DNA of 64,000 nt. Source: Robinsoniella peoriensis (GTDB taxonomy: Bacteria > Bacillota > Clostridia > Lachnospirales > Lachnospiraceae). A program made the translations under genes and the position numbers. The notes beneath the pieces are model-generated. The model ran no database searches, was not told the origin of the DNA, and saw only the letters and a program-made list of their open reading frames with translations. Shown one piece after another: positions 8,775 to 18,253 of this stretch (position 1 is its first letter; every line of letters begins with the position of its first letter). The stretch lies in assembly GCF_042680125.1 (NCBI RefSeq), contig NZ_JBHTNY010000024.1. One strand, given 5' to 3'.

Positions 8775-8876
8775 TCTAAACCTCCTTTTTCAGTAGTGTA
8801 TACTTAACAAGCGGATCTTAGTCCATTATTTATCTGCAATATGAATGTCCTCAGATGTTTCTGGGTTATTGCATAA

Positions 8877-8928
8877 AAATAAGAAGTATATGGGCGGATC
8901 GTCACTTCCGCTCTATACTTCTTATTTT
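8877..8928 (-). terminator. Intrinsic terminator of the DUF2935 gene
   Basis: A strong stem, AATAAGAAGTATA against TATACTTCTTATT, with a loop of about 23 nt, sits just past the stop codon of the DUF2935 gene. The leftward strand ends in TTATTTTTAT. A-rich and T-rich tails on both sides would let it work in either direction. Confidence 0.8.
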
Positions 8929-8936
8929 CATTTTAT

Positions 8937-9836
8937 CTAATCCTGTTCCTGCAATAATCTCAGGTAGTGGTTCGCTTCCCTCAGTACATGGTCTGCAAGG
9001 AGCGGAAGTATAATGGAGGAAATCTCACAATCAGAAATTCCTTTTGTTCCGGCTTCTTTAAAATCACGGTATCTGCAGGTTTCCTCCAGTGTTCTCTGGG
9101 TAAGTTCATCCATTGTCATGCAATTCTTTGTATTGGCTTCTTCCAGAAGACAGGCATATTCATTCGCAAAATTATTCGCAGTTTCTATGAGTTCCGCCTC
9201 TGAAGGATCCAGTAATCCACGGATAAACAAGGCATGTTCCATCATAATCTGATTCCAGAATAATTCCATCTCTCTTCTGTTTTCAGGACATATGGTACCT
9301 TCACACTCTAATTCCCTTAAAAATGACTGATATAGCTTTGCTTCCCGGATGATATGCTGAATGAGCAACGGATAATTGGCGGTAAAAAGCCGGCATGTAT
9401 TAACATCTTTTAGAATATTCTCTTTGAAATCGATTAATCCGCTTACCAGCTCCAGGGCCCTTCGGTTTAATGCTCTCGTCCGTTTTTCTATCTCTTTCAC
9501 ATTACAAACCTCACAGTTACACCTAAGCTGATGCTCAATCAGGGTAATGTTACTATTGATTGGGATTCCTGTAAGATGCTGGGTCTTCTTTTCTGCAAGT
9601 AATGTATAAGGCGTTACAATTTCACAGGACTCCAAAACTTCACAGCTGATAATCCCATCGCTGATTCTTGCAGTTTCTGCTAATAAATTTTCAAATTGTA
9701 TTCTGTAGCATGATGCTGTCCTGATACATGCCGCATCTTTTCTCATGAACCCTGCTTCAAGAAACAGTGAATGTTCTTTCATGATTCGTGCAAAAAACAG
9801 ATGTAATTCTAACGATTGTGAAATAAAGTGATGCAT
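8937..9836 (-). CDS. DUF2935 family protein (ferritin-like helical fold)
   Basis: A 299-residue soluble, mostly helical protein. Its opening ISQSLELHLFFARIMKEHSLFLEAGF is the DUF2935 signature, and a second helical half starts near residue 160 with LLIQHIIREAKLYQSFLREL and an EHALF, so the protein is an internal duplication with several His/Glu pairs (EHSLF, EHALF) of the kind that bind metal in four-helix bundles. Family function is unknown; metal binding is inference from the fold. It has its own terminator and is a single-gene unit. A CCGGAG site precedes the ATG. Confidence 0.85.
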   Translation of the reverse strand: MHHFISQSLELHLFFARIMKEHSLFLEAGFMRKDAACIRTASCYRIQFENLLAETARISDGIISCEVLESCEIVTPYTLLAEKKTQHLTGIPINSNITLIEHQLRCNCEVCNVKEIEKRTRALNRRALELVSGLIDFKENILKDVNTCRLFTANYPLLIQHIIREAKLYQSFLRELECEGTICPENRREMELFWNQIMMEHALFIRGLLDPSEAELIETANNFANEYACLLEEANTKNCMTMDELTQRTLEETCRYRDFKEAGTKGISDCEISSIILPLLADHVLREANHYLRLLQEQD

Positions 9837-9944
9837 ATTGAATCTCCGGTAAGTTTAAGCGTTCTTTTTATTTATATGCAAGACTTTACGGAAGGGGTCC
9901 GTTTGTTTGAAATTTTTATAAATTCTATTCTCCCGCCATCTAGA

Positions 9945-10540
9945 TCAATTTCAGCTTTTCAATGATGGCTGGCTTACAAAGCCAGAGTTGCTTCCAGCAT
10001 CTCTTTAGAGCGATCTACAATCTTCTTCACTTCACCCATGCTCTTCCTGGTCAAAACATCCTGGTATTTTTCCATTAATTCATAATTGGGAATACACAGA
10101 TAACCATCATGATAGGATAGGAAACCATAGACCACCATAGCTGATAAAATTTCATCCCTGGTATCCAGTTGTAATTCTGATGCACTATATCCTTTTAATT
10201 TCACAGGTACCTTAATTCCTGCTACCATTTTCACAATATCTTCCCGTACTTCATCTACGTTATGTTCGATGCAGTCTGCAATCTCATTCATAGGCCCGGT
10301 CTCCGTCCAGTAATTCAAACACATACCGCACATTAAAGCTTTACTTACAGAACGAGGATTAAAAAGGCTTTTACTATCGCTCAGATAATAACCATCATAC
10401 CACTGCTTCACTTCATCAAAAGATATACTCTGACCAAGATAATCTTCTTTTTCATCTTTTGTCATGAATTTTTTAAGATGGAATCCCATTCATCCAAAAT
10501 ACAACCAGCGCTTTCATACCGCCCAATGGGACCCGTCAGG
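9945..10540 (-). pseudogene. Decayed AAA-ATPase/PD-(D/E)XK nuclease-like gene
   Basis: The longest open piece (9974-10489, 171 codons) matches the middle of the predicted AAA-ATPase plus nuclease family common in Clostridia and Bacteroides: FDEVKQWYDGYYL, FNPRSVSKAL, NYWTETGPMNE and PNYELMEKYQ. Upstream in another frame I read a Walker-B-like ILDEWDSI (about 10500-10535), and past the stop, in a third frame, KPAIIEKLKLI, resembling the nuclease motif. The Walker A region and most of the nuclease are missing. It is therefore a frameshifted, internally deleted remnant and should not give a working protein. Confidence 0.75.
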
Positions 10541-10548
10541 TATAAAAA

Positions 10549-11298
10549 CTATTCTGCAATCGCCCACATCCGCACCGGAAGCCCCGTTGCTCCTTCAATG
10601 GGAAGAAATGCCGCAATGACTACGGCTCCCGCAGGAGGGACTTTGTCCAGATTGCACATTACCTCTACCTGAAGCTTACCCTGTTTCAAAAGATAGCGTT
10701 CACATGCAAGATCCCCTGCTTGTGCAGCCAGCTCGGATGCATCAGTATCCAGTGTCTCATGGCCGTTTGCTGCTGCATTTCTCACCTCGTAAATATACTG
10801 CAGCGCCTCCATAGACCATCCCGGAAAATGTTCACCGCCATTTTCATCGAAATTGGAAATGGCATCCATATCCGGCCAGCGGGAACTCCATCCCGTATAC
10901 AGTGCCACAAAGGCCCCGTCCGGGATTTCACCGTATTTTTCTTCATACGCTTTAAGGTCCTCTACCGTAACCGCATAGTGCACATCTTGTTTTACCTTAT
11001 CCGAAATATCAATAACCACTAATGGAAATACCATATCCTTAACGGAATATGCTTCCGATAAAGCTTCCCCTTTAATAAAATGCCCTGGGAAATCAATATG
11101 CGTACCAAACTGACCCGGAAATTTGAAAGACTGAATCAGACACTCCAATTCATTGCCCCAGTCATATACCGTTTTTGAAAGCTCCACTGCTCCTTCCGGT
11201 ATACCGCTCCAATAAGGGCTGGTGTTGTTGAGGGGATGCGAAAGTTCAATCCAGCGGTAATTTTTCAGTTTCTGTAGTTCTTCCCATAGTTTGTACAT
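10549..11298 (-). CDS. Cyclase/kynurenine-formamidase-like metal hydrolase
   Basis: A 249-residue member of the cyclase family (arylformamidase-like amidohydrolases acting on N-formyl or cyclic amides with a metal). The signature FGTHIDFPGHF gives metal ligands His67, Asp69 and His73. It opens with the family-typical WIELSHPLNNTSPYW. I chose the ATG at 11298, preceded by GGGAGG, over an upstream in-frame ATG at 11340 that lacks a ribosome site. It stands alone between a decayed gene and a sensor kinase, with its own promoter. Real substrate unknown; tryptophan degradation is not implied because no partner genes are present. Confidence 0.85.
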   Translation of the reverse strand: MYKLWEELQKLKNYRWIELSHPLNNTSPYWSGIPEGAVELSKTVYDWGNELECLIQSFKFPGQFGTHIDFPGHFIKGEALSEAYSVKDMVFPLVVIDISDKVKQDVHYAVTVEDLKAYEEKYGEIPDGAFVALYTGWSSRWPDMDAISNFDENGGEHFPGWSMEALQYIYEVRNAAANGHETLDTDASELAAQAGDLACERYLLKQGKLQVEVMCNLDKVPPAGAVVIAAFLPIEGATGLPVRMWAIAE

Positions 11299-11661
11299 AT
11301 ATGTTTCCTCCCTATCTGTTATATTTTTACAAAAAGCCATAATATCAGCTATTTGTCAGTTAAAATGTTACGTAACGTAAATATCATGAATCATGACCGA
11401 CAGCTCTGCTGCAAATCTCATATTAGGCAAAGTATAGCAGGTAACATTGGAAGTTACAAGATATATAAGATAAATTATTTGCATTTTTCTGTACTTATTT
11501 ATCTTCTAATTAATGAATGATATGTTTATTGCAAAGCCTATTGTATTATAGTAATATAAAATATAAAACAAAAACAGACACAATTGAAACTTAACGTTTA
11601 TCTGGCAAAGAGGATTCCCAATACATTTTCTGCAGCAGATAGACAATGAGGAAGGACCACT
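11299..11661. promoter_or_regulatory. Divergent control region with cyclase promoter
   Basis: This 363-bp gap serves two divergent genes. Leftward, TTGTAA (11454-11459), 17 bp, TATACT (11431-11436) is a good promoter for the cyclase gene; its long leader contains the perfect 10-bp palindrome GTTACGTAAC (11367-11376), a possible operator. Rightward, TTGCAA (11529-11534), 17 bp, TAATAT (11552-11557) could serve the sensor kinase, whose ribosome site AGGAAGGA lies before 11662. No other gene is seen. Confidence 0.6.
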
Positions 11662-13500
11662 ATGTATATAAAACATTATTCCAATAAAAATACCTTACTA
11701 TTACGAGTTACACTGATCATTCTATCTGCTGCTGTTTCCATAACGGCAGTCATACTTTTCACCACATTGTTTCGCTTTGACCAGCAAATGAAAGTGGATG
11801 GAAAGTTATTTCCTGTAGAAATCATCGGGGAATACAGTGAAGAAGGCGGCCCCTGGAAGACTTTAACCCACCAGACTGATTTTGAAAATAAGGATCTAAG
11901 GGATATTACGGTGCGTGGTTACTTCAGCAGGGATATTCCGGAGGGAGATAAGATCTTTATTAACATCGATCATATGCGTGTTTCCCTTAGCATAAACGGT
12001 AAAGAAATTTATGCTACCGGACCTGTAAGAAGCCAGGGAAATCCCACCCAGGCAGTTGGGAAACAGTGGGTTAACATTGTTTCACCGGGCATTACCTCCA
12101 GCGACAGTGTGGAATTAAATTTTGGCAATCTCTATGGGAATGCCTATATGATTCAGTTTGATGAATTACTCCGGCAAATGCATACCGGTGATGAACGAAT
12201 GATGTTGTTTAAAGCAGTAAGCAATGACGGGTGGACGATGAGCATCGGTACGATTTTTCTGTTCCTGACGTTATTTTTGCTAATCGTTGCTCTGGAATGT
12301 GCCATTTTGAAACTTAAAGGTGCACGCCGTTTTCTGTGGCTTGGATTGGTTACACTGTTTTCCTCCATCTGGTTCTATACCCTGTCTCCTGCCCCTACGC
12401 TGGTTTTGCCCTTTCCTGTATTTCTGAATGTCCTTTATGCCTTTTCCATGCAGGGAATCGCAGTATTTGTTGTACTATTTGCAGCTGAACATCTCTCCGG
12501 CTGGAGAAAGCAATCCTTATTATACTGTACCGGCCTTCTGATGCTTGTCACCCTTGCTGCAATGCTGAATCAGATATTCCTTATACAGGATCTCTATACG
12601 GCCATTAATTATTTCTCCATTCTGGACCTGCTCATTGCACTGTGGGTAATCTTCTGCCTGTTTTACGAAACACGCAGGCTGAACAACAGAGAATCTGCCC
12701 AATTACTGAAAGCCATTTTCCCTCTGGCAGTCTGTGCAGTTTTAGAATTAATCAATGGATATGTGCAGTTTTCAGAGGCCGCCATTCTATTGGGACTGGG
12801 ATTAATCTCCTTTTCCCTGATTGAGGAAATCTATACCATACGAAGGATCAAAGAGAGTATGAACAGTGAAAAACGTGCCCTTATCCTTGAAAATGAGTTA
12901 AACCAAAATCGTATTTCCGTGATGCTCAGCCAGGTACAGCCCCATTTTCTCTTTAATGCCCTGCAGGGTATCAAACAGCTCTGTGACACAGAACCTGCCC
13001 GGGCTTCAGAAGCATTAGAGCGTTTTTCCTTTTATCTCAGGGGTAATCTGGATTCTTTGATGGACAAACAGCTGATTTCTTTTGAGAAGGAAATGTTTCA
13101 TGTGAACAATTATCTGTATCTGGAAAAGATGCGGTTTCCGAATAAGCTGCATATCGAAACCGAGATTCTGTATCAGGACTTTCTGCTTCCCCCTCTTACG
13201 GTCCAGACAATCGTGGAAAATGCAGTACGGCATGGAATTATCAAGAGAAAATCCGGGGGTACGCTGCGTATTAAAAGTGAGCGAACTGACGATAACATTA
13301 TGATTACCATCCGTGATGACGGACTTGGATTTGATTTGGAGATTCCGAAAGAGGATGGACGTACACACGTGGGAATCGAAAATGTACGCAGCCGGCTCAT
13401 GCTGCAATGCGGCGGCTCCCTGGTGATCGAGAGTGAAGCAGGTGTGGGTACAACAGTTATAATTATTCTGCCGCAGAACGTGGAGCTGAAATCTCAGTAA
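11662..13500 (+). CDS. 7TMR-DISM sensor histidine kinase, LytS type, orphan
   Basis: A 612-residue membrane kinase. One helix (about 13-35) leads to an extracytoplasmic beta-rich domain (about 50-185) of the 7TMR-DISM kind that usually binds carbohydrates, then seven helices (about 195-390), then a kinase module. QVQPHFLFNAL around His428 is the phospho-acceptor of the LytS/YesM class, VENAVRHG is the N box, and DDGLGFD plus GIENVRSRL are the ATP-binding G boxes. Its usual LytTR or AraC-type response regulator is not next to it: the downstream DNA is a glycosidase remnant on the other strand. It may have lost its partner or act on a distant one. Confidence 0.88.
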   Translation: MYIKHYSNKNTLLLRVTLIILSAAVSITAVILFTTLFRFDQQMKVDGKLFPVEIIGEYSEEGGPWKTLTHQTDFENKDLRDITVRGYFSRDIPEGDKIFINIDHMRVSLSINGKEIYATGPVRSQGNPTQAVGKQWVNIVSPGITSSDSVELNFGNLYGNAYMIQFDELLRQMHTGDERMMLFKAVSNDGWTMSIGTIFLFLTLFLLIVALECAILKLKGARRFLWLGLVTLFSSIWFYTLSPAPTLVLPFPVFLNVLYAFSMQGIAVFVVLFAAEHLSGWRKQSLLYCTGLLMLVTLAAMLNQIFLIQDLYTAINYFSILDLLIALWVIFCLFYETRRLNNRESAQLLKAIFPLAVCAVLELINGYVQFSEAAILLGLGLISFSLIEEIYTIRRIKESMNSEKRALILENELNQNRISVMLSQVQPHFLFNALQGIKQLCDTEPARASEALERFSFYLRGNLDSLMDKQLISFEKEMFHVNNYLYLEKMRFPNKLHIETEILYQDFLLPPLTVQTIVENAVRHGIIKRKSGGTLRIKSERTDDNIMITIRDDGLGFDLEIPKEDGRTHVGIENVRSRLMLQCGGSLVIESEAGVGTTVIIILPQNVELKSQ

Positions 13501-13700
13501 TTGGGGGTGTCCATTGAAAGGTTCTAAGCTCAAAGGGCTTCAGCTCAAGCTCCTGCTCATACCCGTCCAGCGGAAGGCATACCTTCACCTTTCGCCTGCG
13601 TCCTGTGCTTTCAAACAGGCGAATCACATAAGCCTCCTGACCGGCAGCCTTTCTCCAGGAAGATAGAATTACAGCGGGATCATCCACTAAGAACCTGACT
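13463..13700 (-). pseudogene. C-terminal remnant of a GH38 alpha-mannosidase-like gene
   Basis: Only about 65 residues are recognisable: DDPAVILSSWRKA, EAYVIRLFESTGRRRKVKVCLPL and LELKPFELRTF match the final beta domain of GH38 alpha-mannosidases. The open frame extends left to 13463 (overlapping the 3' end of the kinase gene) and right to 13885, but the upstream part shows no family similarity and lacks the catalytic domain. It is a leftover of a glycosidase gene and hints that the adjacent sugar-sensing kinase once sat in a glycan-use locus. Confidence 0.6.
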
Positions 13701-13832
13701 ACAATTGCAATACAAATAGGCTTAAAAGATTCCCAGCACTTTTCAAAACTTTTTCTTAGCATAATAGGAATCACCCCCTTTAAGTATCGAAAACTTTTGA
13801 AACACGATGAATTAGAAAGTTGAATATATAAC

Positions 13833-13872
13833 AAAAGAAGAAGATTCTGTAAACCAGAGTCCTCTTCTTTCA
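13833..13872 (-). terminator. Terminator after the ABC exporter operon
   Basis: AAAGAAGAAGATTCTG and CAGAGTCCTCTTCTTT form a long imperfect stem 40 bp past the exporter stop codon. Read leftward the stem is followed by TTGTTATAT, a weak U-rich tail. Confidence 0.55.
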
Positions 13873-13911
13873 CTATCAAAATCATTTACAATTAAAAGTT
13901 AAAACATGTTT

Positions 13912-15801
13912 CTATTCCAGCTCAAATGCACCTGTATACAACTGATAATACTTGCCTTTCTCTTCAATCAGTTTATCGTGACTTCCGCGTTCAATAATCT
14001 TACCATGATCCAGAACCATAATAACATCTGAATTTCTGACGGTAGAAAGCCGATGGGCAATTACAAATACTGTTCTGCCTTTCATCAGAGCATCCATTCC
14101 CCTTTGAACAATGGATTCCGTTCGCGTATCGATGGAACTTGTCGCTTCATCCAGAATCATTACCGGAGGATCGGCTACCGCGGCACGGGCAATTGCCAGA
14201 AGCTGTCTCTGCCCCTGGGATAAGTTCCCGCCGTTTCCGGACAGCTGCGTATGATATCCATCCGGAAGCCTGGTGATAAAGTCATGGGCACCGGAAAGCT
14301 TTGCTGCTTCGATGCACTCTTTCTCTGTAGCATCCAATTTTCCATATCTTATATTTTCCATAACTGTGCCTGTAAAAAGATTTGTATCCTGGAGTACAAT
14401 GCCCAGTGATCGACGCAGGTCAGCCTTTTTAATTTTATTAATATTAATACCATCGTAACGAATTTTACCGTCCGCTATATCGTAAAAACGATTAATTAAG
14501 TTGGTAATGGTCGTTTTTCCTGCTCCGGTTGCCCCTACAAAAGCTACTTTCTGCCCAGGCTCTGCATAAAGAGTAATATTCTGAAGCACGATTTTATTTT
14601 CTTCATAGCCAAAGTCCACATCGAACAGCCGTACATCTCCGGTTAATCTGGTGTAAGTTGTGGTACCATTTTCATGAGGATGTTTCCATGCCCAGGTGCC
14701 GGTACGTTCTGTACATTCCACCATCTCTCCGTTAACTTCTTTTGTATTGACCAAAGTTACATATCCTTCATCTACTTCCGGGATTTCATCAATCAGGGTA
14801 AATACCCTGTCAGCACCAGCCAGACCCATAATAACCGCATTCAGCTGGTTGGATACCTGACTGACATTTCCGGAAAATTGTCTGGTCATATTTAAAAATG
14901 GAACTACGATGCTGATACTGATTGCCATGCCCGATATGCTAACATTTGGCACGTTACTAAGAAGCAGAATACCACCAACTAAAGCAACTATTACATAGAG
15001 TACATTTCCAATATTGTTAAGGATCGGCATCAGCGTGTTGGCAAATTTATTTGCCTGCTGGGCATCGTGAAACAATGCATCATTGTAACGGTCAAAATCT
15101 GATTTACTCTCTTCTTCGTGGCAAAACACCTTTACGACTTTCTGCCCATTCATCATTTCCTCCACAAATCCCTCTGCTTTTCCCAGGGCAATCTGTTGGC
15201 GGATAAAATATTTAGCTGAATTTCCTCCGATTTTCTTTGTGACAAGAACCATAAATACCACACCGATAACGACTACAATTGTCAGCCATACACTATAGTA
15301 AAGCATAATAGAAAATATCGTCAGCACCGTAACCGCAGACACTAAAAGCTGAGGGAAACTCTGGGATATCATCTGACGCAGAGTATCAATATCGTTGGTA
15401 TAGTAGCTCATAATATCACCGTGGTTGTGAGTATCAAAATAGCGGACTGGCAGATCCTGCATACCGTTAAACATTTTCTGGCGCAGCTTTTTTAGTGTAC
15501 CCTGCGTGATTACAGCCATCATCTGGTTGTAAATAACCGATGCACACAGGGACAGTACATAAAAAATTACCAGCAGCAATACCAGTCCGATGATTTTGGC
15601 AGAAACCGAATCCCAGTCACCGCTCTGCCAGCTCTGTTCTATGGTTGCAATTACATTCTGCATAAAAATAGCCGGGATGGAACTGACAACCGCATTGAAA
15701 ATAATGCAGATCAGTACCACAGGCATCATTACAGGATAAAAACTAAACAGCGTCTTAATTACCCGCCCTAATACTCCTTTTTTACTCTTCATCAGAACCA
15801 C
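13912..15801 (-). CDS. ABC exporter, fused permease/ATPase subunit B
   Basis: A 629-residue half-transporter: six membrane helices (about 20-330), then a nucleotide-binding domain with Walker A GATGAGKTT, signature NLSQGQRQ, Walker B VMILDEATSS and the switch His in IAHRLSTV. An insertion of about 30 residues between the membrane and ATPase parts (ECTERTGTWAWKHPHENG region) is typical of the longer partner in heterodimers such as TmrAB or LmrCD. Its Walker B ends in Glu (DEAT), so this subunit keeps the catalytic base. It overlaps the upstream subunit by 20 bp. Drug or lipid export is the usual role; the substrate is unknown. Confidence 0.92.
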   Translation of the reverse strand: MVLMKSKKGVLGRVIKTLFSFYPVMMPVVLICIIFNAVVSSIPAIFMQNVIATIEQSWQSGDWDSVSAKIIGLVLLLVIFYVLSLCASVIYNQMMAVITQGTLKKLRQKMFNGMQDLPVRYFDTHNHGDIMSYYTNDIDTLRQMISQSFPQLLVSAVTVLTIFSIMLYYSVWLTIVVVIGVVFMVLVTKKIGGNSAKYFIRQQIALGKAEGFVEEMMNGQKVVKVFCHEEESKSDFDRYNDALFHDAQQANKFANTLMPILNNIGNVLYVIVALVGGILLLSNVPNVSISGMAISISIVVPFLNMTRQFSGNVSQVSNQLNAVIMGLAGADRVFTLIDEIPEVDEGYVTLVNTKEVNGEMVECTERTGTWAWKHPHENGTTTYTRLTGDVRLFDVDFGYEENKIVLQNITLYAEPGQKVAFVGATGAGKTTITNLINRFYDIADGKIRYDGININKIKKADLRRSLGIVLQDTNLFTGTVMENIRYGKLDATEKECIEAAKLSGAHDFITRLPDGYHTQLSGNGGNLSQGQRQLLAIARAAVADPPVMILDEATSSIDTRTESIVQRGMDALMKGRTVFVIAHRLSTVRNSDVIMVLDHGKIIERGSHDKLIEEKGKYYQLYTGAFELE

Positions 15802-17527
15802 CTGCCTTATTTTGTGAATTGTATACTTCCTGGTAAATCGTATTTCCTCTTAACAGCTCATCATGGGTTCCCACTGCATTAATGGTACCTCCATCCATGA
15901 CAACAATGCGGTCTGCATCCTGTACCGAAGAAGTTCTCTGTGCAATGATAATCTTAGTGGTATGGGGAATAAACTCCCGAAATGCTTTTCTTATCTGGGC
16001 ATCCGTTTTCGTATCCACCGCACTTGTAGAATCATCCAAAATAATAATTTTCGGTTTCTTCAAAAGAGCTCTGGCAATACAAAGCCTCTGTTTCTGACCG
16101 CCTGATACATTGGAACCACCCTGTTCTATGTAAGTATCATATTGCTCCGGGAACTGCATAATAAATTCATCTGCCTGAGCCAGCTTACATGCTTCTATCA
16201 TTTCTTCGTCTGTGGCTTCTTTATTTCCCCACCGCAGATTATCTTTAATGGTACCGGAAAACAGGATATTTTTTTGCAGTACAACGGATACCTGGTTCCT
16301 AAGGGTTTCTATATCATAATCTTTAACATCAATCCCACCTACTTTCACTACCCCTTCTGTAGTATCATAAAGTCTTGAAATCAGCTGTATTAATGAAGAT
16401 TTTGATGAACCGGTTCCTCCGATAATACCTATCGTTTCCCCTGATTTTATATGAAGATTAATGTCGGCAAGCGCCATTTTTTCTGCTTTCATTGAATATT
16501 TAAAATTAACCTGTTCAAAATCAACAGAGCCGTCTGCCACTGTAAATACCGGATCTGCCGGATTCGCCAGCGAACTGTCTTCTCTTAATACTTCAACAAT
16601 ACGTTTCGAAGATTCACTTGCCATGGTGATCATAACAAATACCATAGACAGCATCATCAGGCTGCTCAATATCTGAAAGCTGTATGCTAACAGAGAGGAT
16701 AACTGCCCTACATCCAAGTCCAGGCCTCTGGAAGTAATAATTGTATAAGAACCAAATGACATCACAAATATCATTACAGAATAAATACAAAACTGCATTA
16801 GCGGATTGTTAATCGCTAAAATCCTCTCCGCTCTTGTAAAGTCATTGCAGACATCTCCCGCAGCTGTTCCAAATTTTTCTTTCTCGTAGTCTTCTCTCAC
16901 ATAAGATTTTACAACACGCATACCTTTGATATTTTCCTGCACAGAATTGTTAAGAGCATCGTATTTTTTAAATACCTGCTTAAATAATGGCATTACTTTT
17001 CGGATTACCAAAAAGAGTCCAAACCCCAAAATCGGGATTACAATCAGGAAAACAAATGCCATTTTCCCACCCATAATAAAAGCCATGGCAAAGGCAAATA
17101 ACAGCATTAACGGACAGCGGATAGCCGTTCTCACAATCATCATGTAGGCATTCTGTACATTGGTAACATCAGTGGTAAGCCGGGTTACCAGGGATGATGT
17201 TGAAAATTTGTCGATATTCTCAAAGGAATAACTCTGTATTTTATAGTACATATCCTTTCTGATATTACGGGCAAAACCGCTGGATGCCGTTGCGCATGCA
17301 GTTCCCGCCAGTGCTCCAAAAGTCAGGGACAATCCTGCCATGACTACCAGCAGCAATCCGTATTGAAGCAGAACTATAAGATCACAGCCCGCTTTTATCT
17401 GATTGACCAGTTGCGCAATCAAAAATGGAATAATACACTCCATAACAACTTCCAAAGAAACCAATATCGGTGCCTGTATGGAGGCTTTTTTAAATTCTCT
17501 GATACATTTCATAAGTTCTTTTATCAT
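15782..17527 (-). CDS. ABC exporter, fused permease/ATPase subunit A
   Basis: A 581-residue half-transporter with six membrane helices and an ATPase domain: Walker A GGTGSSKSS, signature NVSGGQKQR, Walker B IIILDDSTSA. The residue after Walker B Asp is Asp rather than Glu, the hallmark of the degenerate catalytic site in heterodimeric exporters, so this subunit pairs with the one at 13912-15801. IAQRTSS replaces the usual switch-histidine context, also expected for the degenerate partner. The gene is preceded by a MarR gene and a MarR-type operator, so the pair is likely induced by a toxic compound. Confidence 0.92.
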   Translation of the reverse strand: MIKELMKCIREFKKASIQAPILVSLEVVMECIIPFLIAQLVNQIKAGCDLIVLLQYGLLLVVMAGLSLTFGALAGTACATASSGFARNIRKDMYYKIQSYSFENIDKFSTSSLVTRLTTDVTNVQNAYMMIVRTAIRCPLMLLFAFAMAFIMGGKMAFVFLIVIPILGFGLFLVIRKVMPLFKQVFKKYDALNNSVQENIKGMRVVKSYVREDYEKEKFGTAAGDVCNDFTRAERILAINNPLMQFCIYSVMIFVMSFGSYTIITSRGLDLDVGQLSSLLAYSFQILSSLMMLSMVFVMITMASESSKRIVEVLREDSSLANPADPVFTVADGSVDFEQVNFKYSMKAEKMALADINLHIKSGETIGIIGGTGSSKSSLIQLISRLYDTTEGVVKVGGIDVKDYDIETLRNQVSVVLQKNILFSGTIKDNLRWGNKEATDEEMIEACKLAQADEFIMQFPEQYDTYIEQGGSNVSGGQKQRLCIARALLKKPKIIILDDSTSAVDTKTDAQIRKAFREFIPHTTKIIIAQRTSSVQDADRIVVMDGGTINAVGTHDELLRGNTIYQEVYNSQNKAGGSDEE

Positions 17528-17647
17528 TGCTTTTCCTATCTCCTTTTCTATTTTCCATCATCTTTACCAACAAAATAACGGGCAGGTTAATCAACCGGAT
17601 TTATGTGATTAACACTACTCGTTTCGCCTTTTAGCTTCTCTATTTAT

Positions 17648-17659
17648 TTGCGCCCGCAA
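17648..17659. promoter_or_regulatory. Candidate MarR operator O1 before the exporter genes
   Basis: TTGCGCCCGCAA is a 5-bp-arm dyad followed by CTAGTT. The same pattern recurs upstream of the marR gene (TTGCGTGCGCAA, 18149-18160, followed by CTACTT). O1 sits 16 bp past the marR stop and upstream of the exporter genes, so it could control an internal promoter. Confidence 0.65.
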
Positions 17660-17675
17660 CTAGTTGGGTAAATGA

Positions 17676-18104
17676 TTACCTTTCAAAAAAATATTCTGTT
17701 GCCTTGTTTCCTGCCTGCTTTAATAAGACAAGAAATTCTTCTGTCTGCTCTTCTGTCATATCCGCCGTGATCATCGCTTCCCATTCCGTCAATACTTTGT
17801 TTATTATATCAAATGCCTTATAAGCTTTTTCAGTGGGATATAGTTTGCAGGTACGCTTATCGCTTATAAAGGTTTCTCTGGTGAGATACTCTTCTTTTTC
17901 TAAATAATCCAATGCCCTTGTAATATTACTTGGATGGACATATATCAGCGTTTTCAGCTTATCCTGCGTAATTCCGGGATTTTTACAGATATGGATAATG
18001 AAGACGTGGTGGCTGCTGTTGATATTCAATTCTTTAAAATGCTGATCAGCATATACATTACCCAATCTTCCTAAGATAGACAGCCACTTAAACTCTTGCC
18101 CCAT
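17676..18104 (-). CDS. MarR-family transcriptional regulator
   Basis: A 142-residue MarR protein with the winged helix around residues 50-95 (ITQDKLKTLIYVHPSNITRALDYLEKEEYL) and the wing containing SDKRTCKLYPTEKA. MarR dimers repress drug-efflux genes until a phenolic or other ligand binds. It is the first gene of a leftward operon with a heterodimeric ABC exporter, and matched dyads occur both before it and before the exporter genes. I infer autoregulation and repression of the exporter. Confidence 0.9.
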   Translation of the reverse strand: MGQEFKWLSILGRLGNVYADQHFKELNINSSHHVFIIHICKNPGITQDKLKTLIYVHPSNITRALDYLEKEEYLTRETFISDKRTCKLYPTEKAYKAFDIINKVLTEWEAMITADMTEEQTEEFLVLLKQAGNKATEYFFER

Positions 18105-18131
18105 GACAATACCCTGCTTTCTTTTTTAGTC

Positions 18132-18160
18132 ATTATAGCACTATATTATTGCGTGCGCAA
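18132..18160 (-). promoter_or_regulatory. marR promoter overlapped by operator O2
   Basis: Leftward -35 TTGCGC (18155-18160), 17 bp, consensus -10 TATAAT (18132-18137). The dyad TTGCGTGCGCAA (18149-18160) covers the -35, so a bound repressor would block RNA polymerase. Confidence 0.7.
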
Positions 18161-18192
18161 CTACTTTTTTTTTTATTCTTTTTTGATTTTAA

Positions 18193-18220
18193 TTGTGACA
18201 CACAGATGTCACAATATACA
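18193..18220 (+). promoter_or_regulatory. 22-bp perfect dyad and promoter of the GyrI-like gene
   Basis: TTGTGACA (18193-18200), 6 bp, TGTCACAA (18207-18214) is a perfect inverted repeat. TTGTGA can serve as -35 with TATACA (18215-18220) as -10 at a 16-bp spacing; an extended TGGTATGAT lies just downstream. The dyad would cover the promoter, so a repressor or activator binds here. Its core TGACAC/GTGTCA resembles the MerR-type dyad at 21122-21142. Confidence 0.55.
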
Positions 18221-18253
18221 TGGTATGATTATATCAAAAAGGAGGTATTTATT

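Noticed and set aside
13701..13885. Upstream half of the 140-codon frame over the GH38 remnant
   Set aside because: No similarity to any family, no convincing ribosome site; only the C-terminal part is recognisable.
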